Of a stretch of 64,000 nt of DNA, positions 51,250 through 61,200 are shown in pieces; the first letter of the stretch is position 1, and every line of letters begins with the position of its first letter. The translations under genes were made by a program, and so were the position numbers. This stretch comes from Stercorarius parasiticus (Eukaryota > Chordata > Aves > Charadriiformes > Stercorariidae). The stretch is from contig VWZL01002834.1 of the NCBI GenBank assembly GCA_013396915.1, positions 1,572,508-1,636,507 on the forward strand. Direction: 5' to 3'. The notes below the pieces were generated by a model, which worked only from the letters and a program-made list of their open reading frames with translations, was not told the DNA's origin and made no database searches.

Positions 51250-52265
51250 TGAAATCACAGAATCACAAAACAACTCAATTTGGAAGGGACCTCAGAAGGG
51301 CTCTAGTTCGACCTTCTGCTCAAAGAAGTGTCAGCTGTGGGGTTGCTCCGGGCTTTATCTAGTTGCATCACAGAAATTTTCAAGGATGGAGACTGCACAA
51401 CTCTCTCTGGGCAACCTGCTTCACTACTGGACTGTCCTTCTGGGGAAAGAGGTTTTCCTTTTAGCCAAGCTGAACCTCTCTTGTTCCAATTTATGTTCCT
51501 TGCCTCTTGTCCTCCCGCTATGCACCGCTGTGAAAGAGGCTCTGTCTTCTTCGTAACCTCCTCCTGGGTTTCAGTGGGCTGCTGTTAGGTGCCTCCAGAA
51601 CCTTCCGCACTCTAGGTAGAACAAGCCCCATTTCCTTAGCCTCTCCTTACAGGACAAAGTCTCCAGCCCCCAACCATCTTTGTGGCCCTCTACTGAACTT
51701 GCTTTGGTTTATTAGCGTCTTTCCTGTATTGATGGGCCCAAAACTGGACAGAGCATCCAGATGCAGTCTCACAAGTGCCAAGCATTTCCTTCAATCTGCT
51801 GGCTCTGCCGTGGTCTGTACTGCCCAGGATGCTCTCGGCCTTCTTTGCTGCCAGGGCACGCTGCAGGTCCCAGCTTGCTGTCTGCCAGGACTCCTGGGTC
51901 TCTATCAGCAGAGTTGCTCCCCAGCCGGGCAGCCCCCAGCCTGCATCATTGCTCCAGGTCCTTCTTCCTCAGCTACTAGGACTTTGCATTTGTTCTTGTT
52001 CTCTGTTGTGCCCTTGTGCTTCTCATTTGGAAACCTGATGAGCCTGCACTCTTTCGCCTCCTCCAGGTCATTGGTAAAGATGCTGAGGAGGACAGGTTCA
52101 GTACGTACCCCTGTGGTACACTTGACATGGGCCTCTGAGTGGAGTACGTCCCATTAACAACTGTCCTCTGAGCCTGACCATCCAATTAGTTGTCCACCCA
52201 CCCAGACTGCAACATCCTAACTTGCATAGAGGAATACTGTGGGAGAGTGTTGGAAACCTTGCTAT
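51250..52265 (-). mobile_element. Long CR1 LINE fragment, about 1 kb, minus strand
   Basis: This is the longest CR1 copy here. On the plus strand it starts with the reversed 3' end (gaaatcacagaatcacaaaa, then tttggaagggacctcagaag). It then runs through the reversed 3' part of ORF2: ctctctgggcaacctgcttc, cctcttgtcctcccgct, aaactggacagagcatccag, and ccaggatgctctcggcc. It ends in the reverse-transcriptase region near 52265. Translated on the minus strand, 52108-52122 gives SVPQG, and a neighbouring frame gives an IFTNDLEE stretch, the CR1 GVPQGS..L..IFINDL block split by a frameshift. The 152-codon plus-strand frame at 51699-52157 is only the antisense shadow of this element. Confidence 0.93.
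52010..52185 (-). pseudogene. CR1 ORF2 reverse-transcriptase fragment, frameshifted
   Basis: The minus strand reads AQRTVVNGTYS, then RPMSSVPQG, matching the conserved AQRVV(V/I)NG..S.WRPVTSGVPQGS segment that precedes the catalytic-region motifs of CR1 reverse transcriptase. A frameshift follows at once; the next block (LLSIFTNDLEE) is in another frame. The fragment is dead and its function is lost. Confidence 0.8.
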
Positions 52266-52819
52266 TGTCTGTAGAAAATTATTGTATTCAGCAATTAATG
52301 TGTTTGGAAAAATATAGCACGAAGAGAACTTTTTATGTTTCACAGTTAACTTTACAAAATGTTCTTTTCACTCCAGTACTTGCAATCCTACCCTGCCATT
52401 AGTGGTTTTGATAAACTGTAGACCTAATTTTGGTATCAGACCAGCTCTTCACTGGAGTAACACCACTAACTGTCACAAAATCTCTTAAGATTTATGTCAA
52501 TGTAAGTGATATCAATGTCAAGCTCTAACCCTTTCCCAGCTAGGTGACTCAGGGCAGCAATACTTTATCATTGCTTTTTTTCCAGGCATGTTGACAGGAT
52601 TGTGCAATGTTTTATTCGTGTTGAAATTAAAGTATTCTGATGAGATTTGGGGTTGGGTGTATGTGCGTTTCTTTGTATAAAGATTTTTGAGCAAGGCGTT
52701 AGAATGCTTTTGATATGACATGTGCAAATCAGAAGAGATGACAGCTCTGATTCCTGAGCAGTCCTACGGCACTTGCCATTGTTCTAGTTGCTCTGTTTCC
52801 ATATTGCTGGTGTAGTCAA

Positions 52820-53560
52820 AACCAATTGTTTCAATTAGCCCTTTAGAGTAAAGCCATGTCAATGTCTTGCATAAAAACAATGATCCCTACAGCAATCTGT
52901 AAAATGTCTCTTTCCACATCGCACTTCTGAGTTGACTTCCACAGTACTGTAATTAAGTCTAATTAAGTAGACTTACGGAGTTACACTAATGCTTATGTAT
53001 AAGTATGTGTCCCTCATAGCTATTTTTTCAAGGCATTCTTCATATCATTTAACTTGCTGCAATTATGCATATTATATTTTGCCTACTGATGTTTTTGCAT
53101 GGTAATTTTATAAAAGTAAACGTGACCTACAGGATTTTCAATATTATTAACTTAAGATCTGAAGAGATTTGACATACAACTTAGTTTCTTTCCGCTACTT
53201 TTTAAACTAGCTGCTATTAAAATTGCTCCCTGCACTTAAAAAATATTTAATTTGTACTTTAATTATACCAGAGTAGATACAAGATAATGAGAAAACAGAT
53301 GAACCTTAAATAAACATTTTTCTATATTTTGATATAGCTAACTACAAATTTTTGAAAATTAAAGTTTTTAAAAGGTCTTTATACAGAAAGAAATTCATTA
53401 TCTGAGGCCACAATTCAACATAAGAACATTAAAGTGTATTTCTTGCCTTAGTCACACAAACTGTATTTTGAAGACAATAAATTTACCAAATTGCCTGTCT
53501 TTGCTCTTTAGGAACTCTGCTTATACAATGTAAAGTTGTAGATTCAAGAAATGTTAAGTT
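52820..53560. other. AT-rich block, possible conserved noncoding element
   Basis: About 740 bp of unique AT-rich, CpG-poor sequence. It holds a helically phased pair of TAATTAAGT words (52950-52968), an ATTATGCATATTA POU/octamer-like site near 53068-53080, a CTAGCTGCTATTAAAATTG stretch and several TTTAATT words. No repeat or open frame explains it. It is the best enhancer-like candidate in the window on motif density, but conservation is unproven. Confidence 0.3.
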
Positions 53561-54360
53561 GTTCAGCTAAAACTTGATGAGCTAGCTTGAAGGTATGTTT
53601 CTTGTCTTTTTTTTTGCTTACTTGAAGCAGTACTTTTTTTTCCCATCAGAAAATTAATCCAGCATTCACCTCCTAGATGTAAACAAGTCCTGAAAATAAA
53701 ACAAGCAATGCCCAAAACAACATGAAGACTTACACACATAAATGCTCAATCTTCAGCCACACTTCAGTGTTATGAGTATTTCATTTCCTTTGAGCCTGGA
53801 TTCAGCAAACCATCTAAACCAGTGAAAGCCAACCTGATAAATATTATCAGCTTGTTACTTAGTGTAATCCTGGATTTAGGACTTTCTGTTGATGCAAAAC
53901 ACATAACCCACCTGTTGGCTGAGGGGAAGCATCTGTAACACCTCCTTATGCTCTAAACTGCCCAGAGTGTTTGCAGTAAGAAAGGAGTTCTGCTATATAT
54001 TTTAAAATATAAGACACAACATATGTGAACAGCATGGGATTTTTAACAAACCTATGGTATGTCTGGAGACGATTAGAATGTATATCACTTATGAGGGCTT
54101 GATCAAGAGATGTGGTTAAGGACTGCAGAGACCCAAATGAAAATCCAACAACTCATTGCCTATAGAGTTTCCAGACAGGAGGTGACAGAAGATGGCCTAC
54201 AGACTGCTAGCCTTGTGGCAATGCAGGGGAAATTCCCAGAGGCAAAAAAATGACAAAGGACTTTATCAGGAGGTGGAAAACCACACAGACCAATGTGGCA
54301 CATCTGAACAAGCACCTGCTTGTGAGGAAGCAGAGTACCATAATTAACATGAGAGTTGAC

Positions 54361-54380
54361 AGAAAGAGAGAGAGAGAAAG
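54361..54380. repeat. Imperfect (GA)n tract
   Basis: AGAAAGAGAGAGAGAGAAAG, 20 bp of purine-only sequence on the plus strand. Confidence 0.85.
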
Positions 54381-57017
54381 CTGGCAAAGTCCTGAGGTAG
54401 ATCCATCTAGACCTCCTCCAGAGGATACTCTCTCAAAAAGACTGAAAGACTTTAAAATGTAAAAATAATTGATTTTGTCTGACTAACACCTGGAATTTTT
54501 TCTTTAAAATGGAGAAAGTTCAAAGCAACTAGAAAGGACATGAACTGAAGGATTTACACAGAGCTCCTTTGCATGTCTTTGCTTTTAATCAGCTCAGTAC
54601 CTTTCTGAGTAGCAGCACACCCTGTCACCAGACCTCTTCAGTTATGAACAGGTCTGCCTAGCCACTCAGTGCTTCTCCTGGCAATCCTGCAGTCTTTATG
54701 CAGGAGATACAGGCTCTTAACTCCCCACTGTAACCCTCTTGCTGGCCAAACCTTGCCATTCCGCAAGCCCCTTCCCCCAACCATGCTCAATGGCTCTCCA
54801 CTATCTCATTATCTCCACTGCCCCAGTGTCTCCCACCTCACCCCATCTTCTTAGAAGAACATAGCATACCTTGTGAAGAAGAATGCACGGGTAAAGCAAG
54901 TATGATCTGTCAAACCTGTTATTTTTTTCGCTTAAAGAATTATTGATGAGTTCAGTAATTTAACATCCCAAAAGAGCCCAAAAAATCATGAGATTCCAGA
55001 GGGAGCAGGGGCAAGGGGTGACAGATTTCTGAAACCTAGACTTGCTGGGCATGGTCTTGTTCTCTTAGTGCCTACACTCTCCACATCACTGAGGTGGAGA
55101 CTAAGGAGACATGGGTTACATGGACACAGATGTCCTGAGGTTCTATCAAAGAGAAGCCAAACACTCATTAAAAGAATTCAGTCTTAAATGCCAATATATA
55201 CATAGATGAGTAACCTCCATCAGGGGAAGAAGTTAAAACGAACTGAAATTAAGAAACAGATGCATGAAGAAATTGAAACAAGCTGGTATTAAAAATAAAA
55301 TAAAAGGCGGTAGAAGAGAGGAAAAAAAAGGCAAGACTGCTCACAAGAAAAAGGAGAAAACATAAACCTACCACTTCCCAGATCACCACTTAAATACCAG
55401 TAGTCTATCAACTACACACCTGTTCTCCCCACACCCCTGCTGAGCATATGAAAAAAACAATTTAAAGAAACCATAGTGAATGCGGAAATTGCAGGCCTAT
55501 CCATCACAGTTACTGGAAGAGGAGCAAAACAAACCAATAAGCCTTTGTTTCTGAACAACTGGATGACTACTGCATGCATAGACGCACGCACAACCCCCCA
55601 CATCTTTGCTGCCATTGGTAGTGTACTGAGTTTCATCCAAGGAATAAAAGCAGTAGTGCTTAAGTGATGCTATGGTGCCAGAGGACCCACATTTACTGTC
55701 CTCATTTTTATGTGTTCTTTTTATTATGTAAATACTATTCACATCAGATGCCTGAGAGTATGGAGAGCAATGGCAGCAGAAGCTATTGCTGGGTCAGAAC
55801 CTCCCAAATCACCTAACAAAATTGCTACTCTCTGCTCCCTGCCTCAAACACAGATTCAAGCCAGACAATAGGAGGAGGGTAGATGCCACATTTGCTAACA
55901 GTTGACGGAATGGCAAGTCTTAATTTTAATTTCTCAAAGCACCATAAAAGGGGCTCCTCCTCCTGTGAGTCAGTTCTCAGGAGATGCCAGTTGTGTTGCC
56001 TTCATTGCTGGACATTTATTACAGGCCTAGTGTGAATACGGAACCTTTTAATGTGTATTTAGGGCAGGATTCCCATTTCTGGATTCCAAGCTAGTGGCAA
56101 GAAGTTGTAGTTTATAACAGATCATACAGTGAGAGTCACACACAAATGGATGTTCAAAAGAGCAAAGTCACAAGTACTTAATTTCCCTTTTTGTACTACT
56201 TACACCTGAAACTGGGAGCCTGGGGCAAAAGCTCAAAACAAAGGAAAATGACAGTGACAACGATGCTTTTAAGCTTGAGCCTTTTATACTTGCACCACGA
56301 GACTGCACTTTCTTGGACAAGAAAACTCTGTCTTCAAGATCAAAGAATCAATTTGAAGATCAAAATGTTTAAAAATGGAGCACAAATGAACTGTAAGAAA
56401 ATTACTTGTGACTGTTGTTCTTGGGGGTATTCAGGTTGCTGTATTCAAACTTCCGAGATAAACACCTATGTTCTCAAAATATACAGAGGAATAACAGGCT
56501 CGTTCTCTTCTTGTAGAATTATGAAATACTTCTTACAGAAGCATCAAGAAACATCATTTTACTAAACTTATTTGACAAATACTTGAATGCACAACTCTGG
56601 ATGACAGTTACATAACTTCCCCAGGCTTATGTATGGCCAACAGTTTTCAGAGGATGCAAATAAGTAAGCTTTTCAGATTAATTCAATCCTATGTGTCAAT
56701 CATCTAAGAAATGATTTATACCTTAAGGGGAACAAACACTAAAAAACCGCCACCCTTGGTGTGTTCTACTTCATTTTGTTTTGTTTACTGCCTTTGCTGT
56801 TGGTGTCTTACAGATGATATTGTTCATTTTGGTATTTTTAAAGCATTCTTTTTAATATCTGGCATGTGACTGCCCTGCAGTGAATAGGAGTAAAAAGCTG
56901 TCAGTTTGATAGGCTTGCTTAGAGATTGCTCTTTCTCTGTGCTGTCATTGTATGGGAGATGTACAGAGCCACAAGAAAAAAAACTCCTTAGTGATGGAAC
57001 AACTCCCTCCATGCCAT

Positions 57018-57135
57018 TATTACTGTTGTTTTTTGTTGTGTTACTGTAAAGCTCCATTGTACTAGGTGCTGTGAAAACTCAGAAGAAAAGTTTGTTCCTG
57101 CTACAGAGCCTATATGGCGTAAACCATGAAATTAG
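57018..57135 (-). mobile_element. MIR/L2-type 3' tail relic, minus strand
   Basis: The plus strand reads ttattactgttgttt, then gttgtgttactgtaaagc, then tccattgtactaggtgctgt, then gaaaactcagaagaaaag, then ttgttcctgctacagagcct. This follows the reversed tail of an old amniote retroposon (attattatt, ttactgtagc, ccattgtgctaggcgctgt, acaaacacagaacaaaaag, gtccctgccccaaagagctt). About 25 bp of the tail appears deleted between ttactgtaaagc and tccattgt. It is the same family as 49390, in the opposite orientation. Confidence 0.55.
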
Positions 57136-57489
57136 CTTCACATCACAGACCCTGGAAGAGCACAGGAAATAAATTAGTGGGTGTGGGAGAAAGTTGAAAA
57201 GCAGGCCTTGCTACTCAGCATAAGCTGCACGTCAGGCAAAACCCATGTTTTTTAATGTAAAACCCAGGTCAGAGGCTGACTGTACAGAAATCCTGCTCCA
57301 GCCTTCCGTGGGTGACCAAGGGATCTCATCCAGGGAGCAAGGCAGGCAATGATCAATGGGAAAGCTGAATTAATCCACCCTTGTGCAGCTCTAATGACTG
57401 AGAAACCCCAAATACATGCACGTGTCCATCTTTTTCTGCTAACACAGAGCTGACAGAGTAGATTCAATCCTTCTCAGCCCTGTGTAGTT
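57136..57489. other. Noncoding spacer between two old insertions
   Basis: No gene or repeat is recognised. The 71-codon minus-strand frame at 57252-57467 has no domain. Confidence 0.55.
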
Positions 57490-58205
57490 TATAATACTAT
57501 AGGCAGTAGTACTGGAATTGACCTCAGGAGGTCATCTCAGGTACCTTCCTGCCAAAAGGTAGGATCAACTACTCCTGAAGCAATTTCTGATGATCTGTCC
57601 TACTGTCTTGAAGAAGACAACCAGCAGCAACTCTGTAACATCCCCAAAATCCCCTGATCTGTTCCAGCATTTAATCAGTCCAGTCATTAGCAAGTTTTCA
57701 TGGCTTCTAATCCTGTATCTCACCTGCTAAGCCTATTATATTTTATCCCAATAGCAGTAGAGATGGAGAAGATTCACTTCCTCTTTGCAGCTATCTCATA
57801 GATAGCTGTAAAGTGATTTCATATCTCCCCTCCATTTTCTCTTCCTCTAGCTAAAGCCCCGTTCCTCAGCTCTGGCCTCATGCTTTTGACACCCTTAATA
57901 GTTGTTGCCGCTGTCTTCTTGGATCTCTGAAAACTAGCCCACATCTTTCTTAACACACATGCCTGCAGCTGGACACTGTGCTCTGGTTGAGGCCCTGGCA
58001 GCGTGAAGTAAAGCAGAAGGCTGCCTTATATTGTTTTGCAGACTCTCGTCTTGCTTATAACATCCTCATTGGGATGCTTGCCTTTTTCTTGACAATGTGA
58101 CATTGTTGACTCACGTTCAGTTTGTGAGCCATTAACATCTTCAGATTTTTGCAGTAATGATTAGTTGTACAATTAATTATTCCTATTTAAGCACTGAAAC
58201 TTGTT
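57490..58205 (-). mobile_element. Ancient CR1 LINE, about 0.7 kb, minus strand
   Basis: The plus strand shows a long, ordered but diverged match to the reversed 3' half of an old CR1 lineage shared by birds, crocodilians and turtles: ggaattgacctcaggaggtc, then cttcctctttgcagctat, then a tttcatatctcccctccatt block, then ttgttgccgctgtcttcttg, then cacatctttcttaacaca, then gctggacactgtgctctgg, then tcttgcttataacatcctca, then gacattgttgactcacgttc and agtttgtgagccatta. No coding frame survives. Its divergence is far greater than that of the copies at 19345 or 42424, and it was probably inserted early in archosaur evolution or before. The inner end near 58205 is approximate. Confidence 0.75.
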
Positions 58206-61200
58206 TGCTTGTATCCCATTATAGCGCATCCTATTTTTCACTTCTTTTGCGAGTTCTCAGTTTTTCTTCACATGCTTCCTCCATTCCTCCCTTATGTTTC
58301 ATACTTCATGTCACATCCCTGTGTAGGGAGTGATGACATTCATCCCTTTAGTGTTCGCACTCAAATCCATTGTTACAGGTCTTTAATTCACATTTGTCAG
58401 AGAGAGTCTAGTGTCTATGAAGGGCATTACAGCACAGCCAGGAATGCTCCATCCTTGCTTTCCCCGCAGGCTTTGCTAATGATACCTATCCAGGAGCAGC
58501 AGCAGTGTTAGTGAAGTTGTCTAATCAAACATAATAGGGATGCTACAGACAGTGATTTATAACAACTTTAACACCGTGAGAAAGAATTTACAATACAAAT
58601 TGGGGTAGAGACTTCAGTGTCTCTAAAGCAGTATGTAATTCCAAAGAGAACTGAAGGGTGAGGTCTCAACAGAAATGCATTAAAAACTCGGCACCTTGTC
58701 TTCGGCAGGAAAGTCAGCGTTAGACATGCCTGACTAGAGAATATAGAATAGCCACAAAAGGGTCCTGCAGACTGGTCTGACTCCCTTGATATTCAATTAT
58801 TATCTGGACTTCAATGTCTTTCTAAGTGGATCTTTTTAATATAAAAAACCAGTTTAAATACCAGAAATATTAGCACATTTACTGCTGCTCTTTATGGTGT
58901 AATAGTCACTTTGTGACTTATGAAAATGAGTCTTACAGGAGTTCTACAGAGCTGGGAAGCTGAAAAGGTCAAGTTGCGTTACTCTGAACTTACTCCTTTA
59001 ATGCTTTGCTGTTGAAATACTGTGTCTTTCCGTAAGGACCTAGTCTTGTATAAAATCCACAAAGCTAAGAACACTTGATCATTCCTTTAGGATTAATTAA
59101 TTTCCCAGAAACCAACTAATGCATTTTAGAAATGTCTGCAGGCAAATGTTAATAAGAGATTAATCTTTCATGCCTTTGTGAACTTCTTAGACAAAATGAA
59201 GATAGGTTCAGCTTCCCCTTGAGTTCCAAATGTAAACGAGATCAACTAGTTTACATACTAACTTTTGTGATAAGCAAGACATTTATCAAAATGCAAACAA
59301 CTGTTGCCCAGAGTAAAAAGATAATATCTTATTGTTAAGCCATTTAACACCAGTAGCAAGATAAAATTTCAGTAACAAAGCTTATAATAATTGTCTCTTC
59401 AGGTGGGACTTTCAGAGTCCAACCTGTCTCTCAGTCTGAGACCTGCTTTGGTCTCAGAAAGTTAGAGGAAAATCCTTTGCAAGCAAAACAGGCCACTTTT
59501 GATTCGCTTATGGCAATGAGAGAGTCATGCTCTCATTAAACTAAGTAACACTTTGTTTCCATGGATGGAGAAAGAGGCCACTTCTTAGAAGGATGACAGC
59601 TTGTGCATAGGGTGAAGACCAGGAGTAGCCCCAGCTCTGATAAGCTCTGGCCTCCAATAGCTGCCTGCTGCTCACCAGCTAAGGTGCCAGTGACTGTTAG
59701 CCCCTGTGGGGCACAGCCCTGCTGATGGTGCCTAGCCCAGCCCAGGTGAGGGGCTTCGCCTGTCCTGCTCACAGCCCGTTAGCCCCAGAGACACCAGCTG
59801 GCCACCTCCTGTGAGATCTCAGGCCAGATTCTCTCTCCACTTAATTCAAGACCAGCCTCCTGTACCAAAATACTGTCCTTTCTTATCAAGAAGGAATATC
59901 CTTCCCTAACTTGCGAAGTATAGGTGTGGTGTAAAATACACAAGGTTTGTAAGATGACATGCTGTGAAACCTGTTTCATGCCCAAAGAGTTCTTCTTTTC
60001 ATAACATTGGGGCACTGAAACCCCCTACTACCAGTTCTTGCACCATGACTAAAACAATAATGCGTTGGCATTTTATGAAGTATCTGAAACTTCTGTGCAT
60101 GTCACTTGGTGACTGAGTGTAGAAGATGGTGACAAACTTGTCAAGCGAAATGGCTGCCTTTGCATTATGACTATTTTATACATGCGTGTATATGTGACTA
60201 TATTTTATGAACAGCAGCATTGCACCCTAAGGTTTAGCAATCATATTTCTCATTACTCTTGTCTCTTTACAAGGTTCATCCCGCTGCAGAAAAATAAACA
60301 TTTGTATTCACTCTCCCTCCAGAAATAAGATCTTACAAACATCACAGGTGTTTAATATGCTGGCATATCATGTCAAAAAAGGTTAAAAAGATTTATCCAT
60401 TGGAACCAATAAACGCAACTTCCTTGATTAGTGCAAGGCTGTGAATGCAACTCACATGCTACTGCTTGTTTTCAGTGGTTTCTATTCTGTGATTAATTGT
60501 TTACATGGCGTTCAGTGTTAAGCACTAGATAACACATTATTCTTAGTGTTATGACAATATTCCCTGTTGGCATCTTTTAGCTGTCTACACTTCTTGCAGC
60601 AGACTCGGCAAACATTTCTTGAATATGTAATGTTTGCTCACTCCTTCTGAGTACAATGTTAAAAATTTAGTTGGGTGAGATTTTTAGATCCCATTTTTGT
60701 AGCACACTTGCTGGTGCTCTTGCAGTGCTCTACATTATTAATTTCAGATTAATTTTACCCTCTGGCTGTACACATTTAGTGGAACTCCCTGTACAAATAC
60801 CTCAAGCAAAATGCTGTATTTACAGTACTTTCCAGGCACGTTTATCTAAATTGACAAAAATCAAAAGAACGCTATTGAAGTCTATGCAGTTGTCAGTGAA
60901 ATATTGAAACATCTTCAAAAAAAAAGAAAATAAAAAAAGCGTGATATGTACTTATTATATTTCTGTGATACAGCTCCAGTTTCAGTGAATGCAGCCAATT
61001 AGATTTGCTGCTTATCTAAAGCAGGATTGACTTGTCTGTCTGAAACATCATAACAAACCGAGTACTTTTCCACTTATCTTCTGAGCATTTTTCCAGTGTG
61101 CAATATCCAAGTACAATAGAACTAATACCACATTCAAAGCAAAATCTGTATTGTCCTTTCCTTATGCCTCTCAGTTCTTTTCCCCTGTTGTACTCGGACT

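Larger units (their letters stand above)
52266..57017. other. Noncoding DNA, no gene seen
   Basis: About 52820-53560 is a long AT-rich unique block, listed separately. An imperfect GA tract lies at 54361-54380. Open frames such as 56191-56565 (124 codons, plus), 54250-54462 and 55476-55667 lack recognisable domains and exon borders. The 124-codon frame is cysteine-containing but shows no spacing pattern I can assign to a family. Confidence 0.55.

Noticed and set aside
51699..52157. 152-codon plus-strand open frame
   Set aside because: It is antisense to CR1 ORF2 on the minus strand.
56191..56565. 124-codon frame with several cysteines
   Set aside because: Cysteine spacing fits no family I know and the frame has no exon context.
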